Shown one piece after another: positions 44,078 to 55,859 of a stretch of 64,000 bases of DNA. Under the pieces are notes generated by a model that did no database searches, was not told the DNA's origin, and was given only the letters and a program-made list of their open reading frames with translations. A program made the translations under genes and the position numbers. The DNA is from Lentinula raphanica (taxonomy: Eukaryota; Basidiomycota; Agaricomycetes; Agaricales; Omphalotaceae), in assembly GCA_027919835.1 (NCBI GenBank), contig JANVFP010000003.1:620001-684000 (forward strand), read 5' to 3'. Each line of letters starts with the position of its first letter. The stretch's first letter is position 1.

Positions 44078-45379
44078 TGAGAAGAGGGTGCAGTAGTACC
44101 AATCATCCTCAGGGTATTTCTAGTGCGTTGGCATGTTGGCAGGCCCGTTGATGTTGGAGCCCCATTGGCTGTACCATTTCGGTTGCTGAACGATGCTTGG
44201 CTCAGTGACGGGCTTCTGATGGATACTGAAAGGCATCTAATCGAGTAGCAAGATGCATCTTTAAAGTTCCGTGTACACAGACTAATCCACCAAGGGTATA
44301 AGTAACACCTTCGAGAACCAATTTGCTCGAAGGTGTCAAATGTACGAAAGTATATCCGAATAACGCATACACTTTCTTTCTGCAGGAAGAAGCTCTGCTG
44401 GGCGAGCTAACATCAGACAGGAAGGCCGACCTATACGATGAATCAGTCATCAACGTCCGAACTCGGATAAGAAAAAGGGTACTGAACAGTCAAACTCTTT
44501 ACTCCCAGTTCTGTTTTCGAATGATAGCAGATGTGTTCCACTCAGCCACGCACGCAGGATGGTATCGAATCGTGAAATTCGCGATTTCTCGAACTTTGGC
44601 ACATACGTATACATTCCATCGTGAGTGTATAGAATGATCGAACGGTATCATGCTCTGACTCAAGAATCAGAGAGAAGGTCCTTAGCTGCATGCAACGAAT
44701 TCGAACGACGGTCAAAGTTGACCTTCTTCTATGTGTGCGCAGATGCCATCAGAGAGCAGTTAAGGGGTCGCAGAACTTGTGTGACGGATCATCATGAGCC
44801 TGAATTCGGAGGTCGTGGTGAGTCTGCTTTGCGCTTTTCTGATTCGATGAATCTCTCTTCATCAGGGGAGAGGCTGAGAAGAGCCGACTTTTGTCGAGAA
44901 ACCCATTTCCGGACCTTGGACCATTGGTCAACTTCGAGTAGAGATGCCAGTTCACTGGACGCACAGGTTGAAATACATGATCATCATTGCCAAAGTCGTA
45001 GAGAAAAACGGCATAGGTCGTCACGACTAGTTGAGTGTTTAGCAAAAGATATTAGTACTATGGACCCAAGTTCTCGCACCACATATAGAGAGATTCGAAG
45101 CTACTCTCGCGAATGTATAGACCCATGGCGGTCGGAAGTCATTAGATTGCGAGCGTAATTGATTGTATCTCTTGGTAGATGAGGAGAAGGTTCGTAGAGG
45201 CTGTCTGGGCAATAGCCTGAACATTCAGGAAGAGAAATAAGCAGAAATGGGCGTCTATGGCCCTGGGCGTGGATCACATTCGCGTGACCATCACGTTTGA
45301 GTCACACTATTCTCAAATTCCACGAATTTGTTCCTTGTCTTTCGACCATCATCACGAAGACAAAACAGCCAAAACAGCG
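44078..45379. other. Intergenic upstream of P450 member 3 and ISWI
   Basis: A 178-codon plus-strand frame (44625-45158) lies here, but it shows no motif, has biased Arg/Ser composition and overlaps an equally open minus frame, so I do not call it a gene. The interval should carry the divergent promoters of the P450 gene and the ISWI gene. Confidence 0.5.
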
Positions 45380-48300
45380 ATGAGTGTAAGCTAGCTGATT
45401 TGACGCGTCTTACAACTACTGATCTTTCGTATACCTTCTCTTTACTACCTTGGGAATACCACGAAATATTGGGAATTACAGACTTTTACAGCGGTTGGAC
45501 CCGATGACGAGCTGCTTTCCGATGTGGTACCATCCAACATAGTATCTAGACAGCCCTCTAGTGGTGCGGAGGGTGAATCAGAGGCGGACTTAGACGACGA
45601 ACTGGCCTCAGAGTCGGAAGAAGAACCCGCCCCCGCCAAAGGCAAAGCGAAATCTGGAGGGAAGAAGAAGAAAGCTACTGGAGGTGGACGTAAAGGCGCA
45701 TCCAAAGCTGCTGAGAATCGACTCGCTGACCAGCGTGCCGAAATGGACAAAGCAAAAGTTGCTGATGCTGTCAAACGATACTCCTACCTCCTCGGGCAGA
45801 CAGAGTTATTCAAGCATTTCGTTGATATCAAACGCGCGAACGATCCGGAATACGCTGCGCTACTAGATGCTCAGCAAGGCAAAGGTGGTGGAAAGAGAAA
45901 AGGAAAGAACGGGAAAGCCAACAATGGTGGCGCTCGTCATCGCAAGTCGGAGAAAGAAGAAGATGAGGAAATGCTCAAAGACGGGGAGAAGGAGCTTGGT
46001 GGTGCTGAAGATATGCCTATGGTTTTTGAAGAGAGTCCGTCCTACATCGAGGGTACGATGAGACCGTATCAGTTACAGGGGTTGAACTGGATGATCTCGC
46101 TGCATCATAATGGATTGAACGGGATTCTAGCTGACGAAATGGTGAGTTTGGCTTCGGTTTTCGGCTTGAGGCTTCCGCATTCTCTTCACTGGTGTTCTTT
46201 CTCTTTTCTTTTGTAGTCGGTGTGCTGTTTGAACCGCTGAATTAAATTCAAATATACAGGGTCTTGGCAAAACTCTTCAGACCATATCCTTCCTTGGATA
46301 CCTCTATCACCACCTTTCTACTCCTGGTCCGCATCTGATCATCGTTCCGAAATCTACCTTACAAAACTGGGCGCGAGAGTTTGCTCGCTGGACCCCGTTC
46401 TTCCGAGTGGTTGTGCTGACGGGTTCCAAAGAGGAACGACAGACTATCATACAGGACCAACTGCTCGCTCTTTCACCAGGTGAAGGACAGGATGGTCTCG
46501 CGCTCCCCTTTGATGTTCTCATCACGTCATACGAAATTTGCCTTATCGAGCGTCCAACGATAAAGAAGTTCTCGTTCCAGTACATCGTGATTGACGAAGC
46601 GCATCGTATCAAGAACTCATCATCACTTCTGTCGAAAATCGTTCGGGAGTTTGCTTCTCGAGGGAGATTGCTCATCACAGGTACTGTTTCCACTCCTCCA
46701 CCTCGTTCTATTCTCTGACTGTGTTTCGCAGGAACGCCACTGCAAAACTCGCTGGAAGAATTATGGGCCTTACTGAACTTCATCGCGCCAGAGATTTTCG
46801 TCAGTTACTCGGATTTAGAACTGTTCTTGAACAAGGACGACGTGCCCACAACCGCCGCAGTTGCGAATATAGATGATGCTATGGACGTCGACGCCTCCGG
46901 CAAAGATTCCGCAATGGAGATAGATGGTGCCGAGATCGAACAGACACCAGGCGAGAGTAAAAGTCAAGAAGGAAGTGTTGCTCAAGGAAAACAGAAGGAG
47001 CAAACAGAACAAGAAAAGAAATCACAGAAAGTTGTCGAAGCCTTGCACAAAATTCTGCGGCCGTTTTTGTTGCGGAGAGTGAAAGCGGATGTGGAGAAAG
47101 GCCTGCTGCCAAGTAAGTCTCGCTACTTCTACACGCTACGACTTTGCTCAAACATTTCTACGTATCGACAGAGAAAGAAATCAACATATATGTACCTCTT
47201 ACTCCGATGCAACGTCGCTGGTACCGTTCCGTCCTCGAAAAAGATATAGACGCGGTGAATGGATTGACCGGTAAAAAGGAAGGCAAGACGCGATTGATGA
47301 ACTTGGTGATGCAGGTGCGTTCGATCAGTATTTCCTACAGTCAACTAGAACGTTCTTTATAATTTCGTCTGTCTATAGCTGCGTAAAGTGACTTGCCATC
47401 CTTATCTGTTCGATGGCGCGGAACCAGGACCCCCATATACTACCGACGAGCATCTCATTGAGAATAGTGGCAAGATGGTGATCCTCGACAGGCTCTTGAC
47501 GAAGATGAAGGTAACGGGCTTTACCAGCACTACGTGCAAACCTTGTTGCAATGCTAATCACATGCTGTCACAGGCTCAAGGCTCTCGTGTGCTCATCTTC
47601 TCGCAAATGAGCCGAGTCTTGGATATCCTAGAGGATTATTGTTTATTCAGAGGATTCAGTACGTTTCACTTGCATCCAGTCCTTCTGCGAGGGGGCCTTC
47701 CTTCAGGATCGCTCACAAAAACTGTTTGCAGAATACAATCGTATTGACGGTGGTACCGCCCACGAAGATAGGATAGTGGCAATCGACGAGTATAATGCAC
47801 CGGGCTCGGAAAAGTTCATCTTCCTGCTCACAACCAGGGCAGGTGGATTGGGAATCAACTTGACAACGGCAGACATAGTAGTCTTGTATGATAGCGATTG
47901 GTGAGTACTTGTCCATGCAAAAGGCAGTCTATAGTACATACCAAACCTCTCGCTCAACAGGAACCCACAAGCCGATCTACAAGCCATGGACCGAGCTCAC
48001 CGAATCGGGCAAACCAAACAGGTCTACGTGTATCGTTTCATCACGGAGGGATCAGTAGAAGAAAGAATGCTGGAGCGAGCTGCGCAGAAGCTCCGATTGG
48101 ATCAGTTGGTCATCCAACAGGGAAGAGGCGGGCCTTCTGGCGCAGTACAGACAAGTAAGCCAACCTTCTATCAGGTTGCCGGAAACATCACCAATCAATT
48201 GAATAGATAAAGCAGCGAACAAGGAAGAACTGCTTGAGATGATCACACACGGAGCAGAGAAAATCATACACGGTGGCGACAACGCGGATAGTTCTGGTGA

Positions 48301-49947
48301 CCTGGACATTGATGCAATCATCGCTAAAGGGGAAGAACGAACTTCCGAACTCAATTCCAAGTACGAGGGGTTGAATCTAGAGGACTTGAGCAACTTCAAA
48401 AGTGATGCGAGTGTGCAACAGTGGGAGGGAGAGGACTTTCGGAGTGGTGTAAGTATTTCTTTCTAATTGATGTCGTTGCTCTGTTTCTCATGTTTGTCCG
48501 GTAGCGTAAAGCTCTCAACTTCAACCTTCTGTCACTATCAAAGCGGGAACGCAAATCCAACTACTCTGTGGATAATTACTTCAAAGATACTTTACGGGCA
48601 GGTCCGAGCAAAGTCGAGAAAGGTCCGAAGCTACCCAAAGCACCGAAACAAGTCACTATGTGAGTTTGTCGTTCGTCAAGATTCTACACGAGGTGACTGA
48701 CGGCTTTGTTAGTCAAGATTTCCAATTCTTTCCGCCGGAACTCTCTGCGTTACAGGATCGTGAACAAGCTGTTCACAAACGCTTGAATGGAATAGCTGCT
48801 ACTGTCAGAGAGGCGACCAATGAAGATACCGCAGATACGGTCGCTGAGTTAGAGGCAGAAAGGCAGAGGGAGCAAGAATTCATTGACACTGGCAAGTTTC
48901 ATCAGCTGTTTTGCTTGTAGACGAACAAGTACTAATGACCCAAATGCAGCGGAACCACTGACTGAGGAAGAAATCGCGCAAAAGGAAGCCTACCTCGAGC
49001 AAGGGTTCGGGAATTGGAGCAGGAGAGATTTCCAGCAATTCGTCAAAGGATTAGAAGCGTACGGCTGGTATGTACTGTACTTAGAAGTTCTCTTATAGCT
49101 CTTCATCTCACGCTCCAACGTTAACAGGGATCAACCTGCAGAAGTCTACGCCGCTGACATTCAGGAGAAAACTGCAGAGGAGGTTGAGAAATACTACAAG
49201 ATTTTCAAGAAGAAATGGAAGACGTTGAGCGGTGGGTGCAAGGTTCCTTCTTCTCACAGTAGATCGAGTCTCACAAAATTATCATGGATAGAATATCCCA
49301 GAATTGAAGTCCGTATCGCTGAAGGTGCTGCCAAACGTACCAAACGCTCCAACCTGGAATCTCTCCTGGACCAAAAGATCAACTCCGTACGATATCCTAT
49401 GCAGGAGCTCGAGCTGAACTATCCAACAACGAAAGGCAAAGTGTATTCTGAGGAGGAAGATAGATACCTGTTGTGTCGATTATACCATTACGGATTGAGC
49501 TCTTCTGGTTCGTCTGCTGCTAACGGAGCTGGTGCAAGTGGAGGTGGTGCAGGACTGGGAGGCATTGGTGATTCCGAGATCTACGAAAAGATCAAACGCG
49601 ATATTTCTGAATTCCCTGTTTTCCGCTTCGACTGGTTCTTCAAGTCACGCAGTGCGGCGGAACTTGGAAGGAGATGTAATACATTGCTGGCAATGATCGA
49701 ACGGGAGGCAGAGGCAGAAGAGAAGGCTCGTCAGGAAGAAGAGCAAAAAAAGGGCGGTTCCAAGAGCAAGGTTGGTATCTTTGAGTCATCGCTACGGTCA
49801 GACACTTACTGGAGCCCACAGAAACGAGGTGCGGATGAGGTTCTCAAACACGAGAGCTCTGTAGCATCTTCAAGACCCGCTACACCAAGTGGATCTGTGG
49901 CATCGGCCTCGGCAGCCAAGAGACCTGCGAAGAAGAAGAAAACATAG
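45380..49947 (+). CDS. ISWI: ISWI-family chromatin remodelling ATPase (1214 aa, 15 exons)
   Basis: Fifteen exons sum to 1215 codons. It slides nucleosomes using ATP. The first exon codes only Met-Ser. The acidic N-terminal region is followed by [26 protein letters not shown] (Walker A, split by an intron), [10 protein letters not shown] (DEAH box), [68 protein letters not shown] and DRAHRIGQ. After the motor come HAND, SANT ([21 protein letters not shown]) and SLIDE ([17 protein letters not shown]) domains typical of ISW1/ISW2. An unusual acidic/Gln-rich insert of about 65 residues sits between LELFLNKDD and [13 protein letters not shown]. The intron 48892-48949 has GC-AG ends. Confidence 0.95.
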
Positions 49948-50184
49948 ATTTTTCTTCGTCTACGGTTCTTGAGCTTTACTGTAAATACATCTTGTAATGT
50001 CTGTGTGTATGTCCTGTTACGTTTTCAATTTTCCACTCCCACAGGGCTTCAACTGCAAGTACCACCAAGTTCATGTGAAAAGAGAAAGGATGCGTGTTGC
50101 TATCTGACTCCAGTGTCACCGCAGATGACGTGAATAATAATAACAGATCTACATGAGTATGCTCATGACCGCCGTTTTTCGTAA

Positions 50185-52210
50185 CTAAAGCGTTCTGGCC
50201 CACATTTTCAAATCCAGTTCGTCTTCTCTCCCCTCATCTTCCATCCAACTCATGGCTAATAGTTCCCTTGGACTCTTCCGTTCATTGAGATTCTTCTTCA
50301 AACACTGATCCACAAATTGCGCAGCCTCTCCCGCTTGAATGGTAGAACGCAAGTCAGTTCGGGTTCGGGAATCCAGAATGAAGCTACTCCTACCGAAATC
50401 CTTTGAATGAGGGATAAAAGGTGTTATGAGCGCTGGTGGCGGTTCACGGACAATATGGTGCATGAGCTCTAGAATGGAGAGGGTATTCACGCCACCGTGC
50501 TCGGAAACACCTTTTGATCTACGTCGACTGCGACGTTTGGTGTGTATAGAGGCAGGCGAGAGCAGGGCAGAGTTGATAGCTGTTCAAATCAAACATGGTA
50601 AGAAGGACAGAATATTATTCCGCAAACATTGGACTGACTGCCTGAGTCCGACGGACTTTCGTCTACCTCCGTATCGGCGAACGGGAAGCAACCATGGGCA
50701 AGCTCGATCAGTGTTATCCCCAAGCTCCAAACATCAGACTTGATAGAGTAGTCGGAGCCTTGAATTCGCTCGGGCTTTCAGTTCAAAGGAGGACGTAAGA
50801 TCGTGATGACAATGTCCAGACATCATAAAGAACGTACACTCATGTAAACGCTTGTTCCGACGAAGGTCTTCGCAACACTGTTTTCCAGCTCTCCACTGAC
50901 GCCAAAGTCACAGAGTTTGACTTGACCTAAGAAGCAAACAGGTTCACTGTCAATCAGGGTATACAATGAAATTATTGTAGGGTCGTTTCACCTTCGGAGT
51001 TCAGCAAGATGTTACTCGGCTTGATGTCTCTATGAAGAACGCCCATAGCCTCATATAGATAAATCAACCCTCCCAATACGCGTTTCGCCGCCTGCCTGAC
51101 TATGGATATAGGTATTGGACCTTCTGTCGACTCTTCTGTGCCCGGAATCCTAATGGAAGGTTGTTCGTGTCGTCCGATGGATTTGTAAATCGAGTCAAAA
51201 GAGCCCTTATTCATGTATTCCATACAGATGCATATGTTGGGCTCGGAAATGAAGGCACCAAACGAGGAGACGATATATGGCGAAGAACATCTGTGCATGA
51301 TATGTAGTTCCCGCAATATTTGTTTCCGTACGGAAGGCTTCGCGTCGATGAGTACGATCTACATCAAATTTTATCAAGTCAGACTCGCAACGATGATACA
51401 AGCTATCAATTTGAAGCATACCTTCTTCGCCATAATCACCCCACTGGGTATATGTTCTACCTTTACTACGCTCCCACCATTGCCCATTCCCAGTTCTGCC
51501 AGATTTTGGAGATCACTCTCCTGAATGGGGCCAGTAGTGAGCACGCGATCTCTATCACCGTGGCAATCTGCTGATGATTCCGCAGTCGTAGCCGTTGACG
51601 TTGAAGTAGTCGAAACACCACTACCATCCGAAGCGAGACCGCTACTGGTTAATGTCGTGCTCGAGGACGAAGAAGAAAGGGCAGGCCTCCTTTCATTCAC
51701 TTTCATCTGCTCCAACGCCGTGGTCAATGCAGCCTGTAGATTCTGTCTCTGCGTAGTCGAACTCTCTGGCGTCATAAGTACGCTAGCAGAAATTGGTGGC
51801 AGGCCTGAACTCATGCCTACAGCACCGCGGCCAAAGGGACCTTGATTCGAAAGAGTCAAGCCAGTATTATGAGGCTGTGCATTTTGGACGTCAATCGACA
51901 GGATATGCTTCGGACGTTGAGGCTGCCCGGGTGCGTTACGCGTTGGAACAGGCGGTAAGGGTAACGAGCCGGCGGGAGAAGAAGAAACGAGTAAAGGAGG
52001 TGTTGGGAGCTGGAGTTTGAAGTTACGCTTCTTACTGAAAGATCCTTGACTCTGGGCATTGGTTATCGGTGGCGTCGGTGGAGTTGGGAGTGCAGGCCGA
52101 GGTGGTGTAGCAGTGACAGACCTTGGAGGTGGGGTAGCAGGTAGAGGTGGTGTAGCGGGTAAAGGTGGAGATGTAGGGAGAGAGGGAGGTGTAGGAAGAG
52201 CGCGAGCCAT
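50185..52210 (-). CDS. MAP kinase kinase, Ste7/Fuz7-MKK type, with long Pro-rich N-terminus (591 aa, 5 exons)
   Basis: Exons 52210-51422, 51358-50992, 50926-50838, 50774-50639 and 50579-50185 total 592 codons. The first 200 residues are Pro/Ser/Thr-rich ([15 protein letters not shown] repeats), followed by a MAPK-docking-like basic patch ([10 protein letters not shown]). The kinase domain begins at [15 protein letters not shown]. Then come MAKKIVLID (catalytic Lys), [57 protein letters not shown] with the S-x-x-x-T activation-loop pattern, and a C-lobe with [16 protein letters not shown]. It is probably the pheromone or cell-integrity cascade MAPKK. The exact branch cannot be fixed by eye. 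Converges with ISWI. Confidence 0.87.
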
Positions 52211-53603
52211 GTGATGGTGTTATGAATAAATTATTGAGTGAAATCGTAGTCCAGTGTCCAATATGACCGCCCCTGTATTCGAGAATCCTCAGTCCATCGC
52301 AATCAGAATCAGTTCTTGGGACGTTTCGTCGTACCTTCTTCTCAAAGCTCTTTCTGAATATCAACACTCAGCTTGAGTGGAAGTTCGGTGGGGGTACCTA
52401 AATAAGTTAGAACAACATGAGGAGAAACGGGAAAAAGACGAGCAGGGTTGGCACTGCCGCAACAAAAGATTGCCGCAATGCGCATCAAACAAAGGCAGTG
52501 CATATCCTTCCCTACAGTTTCAGGCTTTCTGTAGATACGCACTGGATACGCCAGTGATACGCCGGAATTCCAGCCTTTTCTAGCCTGTTTCAACCTTCAT
52601 GACCTCGGTTAGGACGTCTACTAAATCCTTATAGCAGTGGCTGCCACAAGGTGAAGTTCTGAGGCTGTTCGTGATTGCGGATCATCGGATCATCAGCGAC
52701 AAGCGCCTGACTTCCTTTTACGGAGCGTACGACTATTGTAAGCACTTGCTCCTGCGTGAACGCCTCGAGCTTTGCAACTCTTGAGCTTTCACAGATGGTG
52801 CACTCTCTCAAATCTGCTTGCTTTTTGGTAGCTGAATTAACATGATCCTGATCGATCCTATCACATCCAGTCCAAGACTGAGGTATTTTCCACACCGTGT
52901 TCCGTTGGTAAGTACTTTCTAATTACAGGCTTATCGAACTGTGTCTCCACCACTGTCTCGTTGTCATGGATGTTGCACATGTTCATGAAACCTGATGAAA
53001 CCCATAGCATCTTTCCGACCAAAGGCGGTTGGTCTTACATCTTCTTACATGCCCATCTAATACTAGTGCCTCCTAGTGCGCCAGGTCATCATGTGTTCAA
53101 GAGTCCGCCGACCTCGTTGGAGCTGGTAGTTATCCTTCTGTGATTTAGAAACACTTGCACCGTATGGACGTTTGATGCGCTTCAAAGATTCACGAGCAAA
53201 TTTGTAAAACATAATAGCCCTACGAAAAAAAGAACTACACCTACGGACCACGGTACAAACAATCGTCGTTGTTGAAAAATCTAAGTATTCCGTGAAACTC
53301 CTTCGGCTTTTGGTACTTGACTGTTCTTTCTCACATTGTCACCTCCAGGCTCCTGCTCACCTCTCTATCGTGAAGTCATGGACATCGGATCGCCTTATCT
53401 TATCTACCTAATCTAATCTCGTTCCCACGATAATTTTTTCACCATCGAGTCATGATCAGCTCTTGACACCTCTTGTGAATTTCAGCCGTCGAACACAACA
53501 CAGCAGTCAAACTTAGTGTCCGGAATTCCGTGTTCAAGCTGTTCTTCAACACAAGCTTCGAGCTCTCTCTCTTTACTGCGGCACACACAGCTCGTTGCTC
53601 ACG
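52211..53603. other. 1.4-kb divergent intergenic region
   Basis: This separates the MAPKK start (minus) from the carrier start (plus). No supported gene; short frames only. Pyrimidine-rich leader sequence precedes the carrier ATG near 53540-53600. Confidence 0.55.
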
Positions 53604-54826
53604 ATGTCGAAGACTATCAAGGATCTCACTGCTGGCACGGCAGGCGGTATCGCTCAAGTTCTTGTAGGCCAGCCGTTTGACATCGTCAAAGTGGTGAGCA
53701 GTATTTTTTCGGGTATTGACTGTATGGGAGATTACATGTTCAAAGGACCTATCCTTTCTCTTTTCGCGTTTTTCCCTCAAACATAAAAGCGCATGCAAAC
53801 AGCCCCGAAAGGAACATATTCTGGTATGATGCATTGTGCGGGCGGGATTTTGAAGAACGAGGGACCATTGGCGTTCTACAAGGCACGTTTCTTTGCACGA
53901 ATCGATAACGCATAGCACGTCCAATAACCTTCGTATAGGGCACTCTTACTCCTCTTCTTGGAATCGGAGTCTGCGTCTCAATTCAATTCGGTGTCATAGA
54001 ATACATGAAGCGATTTTTCACTCATCGAAACCTCGCTTCTGGTAGCGGTGGAGTGAATGGCAAGGACCTCAATGCTGGTCAGCTGGTTGCATCAGGCGTT
54101 GCGGCCGGTCTTGCCAACGGATTTGTATCAGGCCCTGTGGAACACATTCGTATCCGTGAGTTTTACAATCAGTTCGATCTCTTCTTGCGTTATTAACGCC
54201 TGTGGTTTGTCAAGGTCTTCAAACACAACCTTCAATAAATCCGCCGTATAATGGCCCTTTCGATGCCATGAGGAAGATATACAGTGCTCATGGCATTGCG
54301 GGGATCTTCAAAGGTCAAGGTGTGACATTCCTTCGTGAAGCCACGGGATACGGAGTCTATTTCCTTGCATATGAGAAACTTGTTCAACGGGAGATGCGGA
54401 CCAAGGGAATCAAGAGGGAAGAGTTAAGCCCAATGAATGCGATATTGTATGGGGCGGCTGCAGGCTATGCTGTACGCGTTCGCCTTGTCAAATTGCTGTT
54501 CCACTAACGCAACTCTTGCTTTTCAACACAGCTATGGGCTGTCATATATCCTATCGATATGATAAAGTCTCGAATGCAGACTGACGGATTTACCTCAACG
54601 ACTGGTAGAAAATACGCTTCTCCTCTTGACTGTGCAAGACAGGTATGGAGAAGTGAAGGTCCAAAAGCGTTCTTGAGGGGTCTTGGGCCAACATTGATCA
54701 GGTACAGCATTCAGGATATACGTTGTTCAATGGTTGTACTTAATGATCAACGTCAGATCTCCGTTCGCCAATGGAGCGACCTTCCTCGGGTTTGAGATGG
54801 CAAACCGGTTCTTGAACTCTTTTTGA
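53604..54826 (+). CDS. Mitochondrial carrier protein, YMC-like (298 aa, 6 exons)
   Basis: Exons 53604-53693, 53790-53882, 53939-54155, 54215-54471, 54532-54701 and 54757-54826 give 298 residues, the normal carrier length. Three tandem carrier repeats are visible, with signatures QPFDIVKV, SGPVEHIRI and YPIDMIKSRM, each followed by a Q-T-rich second part. KDLTAGTAGGIAQVLVGQ matches the YMC1/2-carnitine/ornithine branch of SLC25, inner mitochondrial membrane. The intron 53883-53938 begins with GC, the only choice that keeps FYK-GTLTPLLG in frame. The second repeat's PX(D/E) motif reads Pro-Val-Glu. Substrate not certain. Confidence 0.9.
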
Positions 54827-55064
54827 AGGTTTTTAGGTGTTCATTCGACGGTAATGGAAGATGCGTGATTTGAATTCGTGATACATGTAGACGAGATATA
54901 TAGATACTCATATATTATTCACTGCTTATACCCGTAGAAGCTTTCGTAGACTAATGATTCATGAACGATGTTGACACTAAATTGAGGTTCTTCGACAGGG
55001 TATTCTATTCGGTGAGAGATAAAAGAGAAACCATGTAATGCCTACGAGCTGAAACTACATATTC

Positions 55065-55859
55065 CTACAAAGGTTCGTGTTCATTCACGAATACCGTCTT
55101 TCGTGTCCTGTTCAACTCACTCAAGGCAGGCCACAGTCCCTCGTCCTCCCTTTGGTAGAACTCGAGCTCAACTGTCTCGATTCTACGAGGGGCGACTATA
55201 TCATGCTTCCTGTCGGTTAGTGATCGGTAATCCAACTTGGATGGGAAAGTTTTTCTAGGGATTTCAATGCGCAAGAGATCCAACGAGGAACAGACAAGGA
55301 ACAGTCCGGAAGAATTGTTGGGATTCTCAGGATATACAGTGACCAAAGCCCTTAACGAGGCTTCGTTGGGATCAATCAAATGAAGTTCCTTGAGCGACGA
55401 ACAGTTGGATAAGAATTTGAGAAGGATAGGAACTTCGGGAACACTGTCTCCTCGTTGTCGTAGACAAGCTTCGTCGAATCGACCAAAAGCGGACAGCTCA
55501 TGATACGACGAGCGGAGAATCAGCTTTGTGATCTGGTTCAGAGGCAGGTATTCGATCATATGCCAATAGCAGTCGTCAAGCCCGAGCCATGACAACATCG
55601 ACAAGATATCCTCATCCGCGTCGTCGGTGATATTCGATGGGTTTTAGTCCGCCAGATCATAGATTTCCAAGTTGAGCAATTTCGGGAGTACAAGATAAGT
55701 CATCAGGGACCTTTCGGCACTGACAGACTTGGAATCGAAACCCAAGGAGAGAGTTCTGAGCTCAGGAATATTGTGTCCGGGAACGGTCTGCTCTATGCCG
55801 AATTTCGGCAGTATTGGACAACTGGCACCGCTCAGTAACAAGTTTGATTGTCTTATCAC
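55065..55859 (-). pseudogene. F-box/LRR-type protein relic, interrupted by an in-frame stop
   Basis: The minus-strand frame from 55859 to 55065 looks like the leucine-rich C-terminal half of the agaricomycete F-box proteins: IPELRTLSLGFDS, LPKLLNLEIYDL, ITKLILRSSYHEL, LSNCSSLKELHLID, RRIETVELEFYQ. A TAA at about 55645-55647 interrupts the frame after EIYDLAD; the frame resumes immediately as NPSNITDDADED. No F-box itself is visible upstream, where stops bound the frame. A short intron around the stop cannot be excluded, but no good donor-acceptor pair is seen. Confidence 0.6.

Noticed and set aside
44625..45158. 178-codon plus-strand open frame upstream of ISWI
   Set aside because: No motif, Arg/Ser-biased composition, and an overlapping open frame on the other strand; more likely chance than a gene.
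48896..48920. 25-nt GT-AG intron in ISWI
   Set aside because: Too short for fungal splicing; the 58-nt GC-AG alternative has a good branch site and gives the family sequence.
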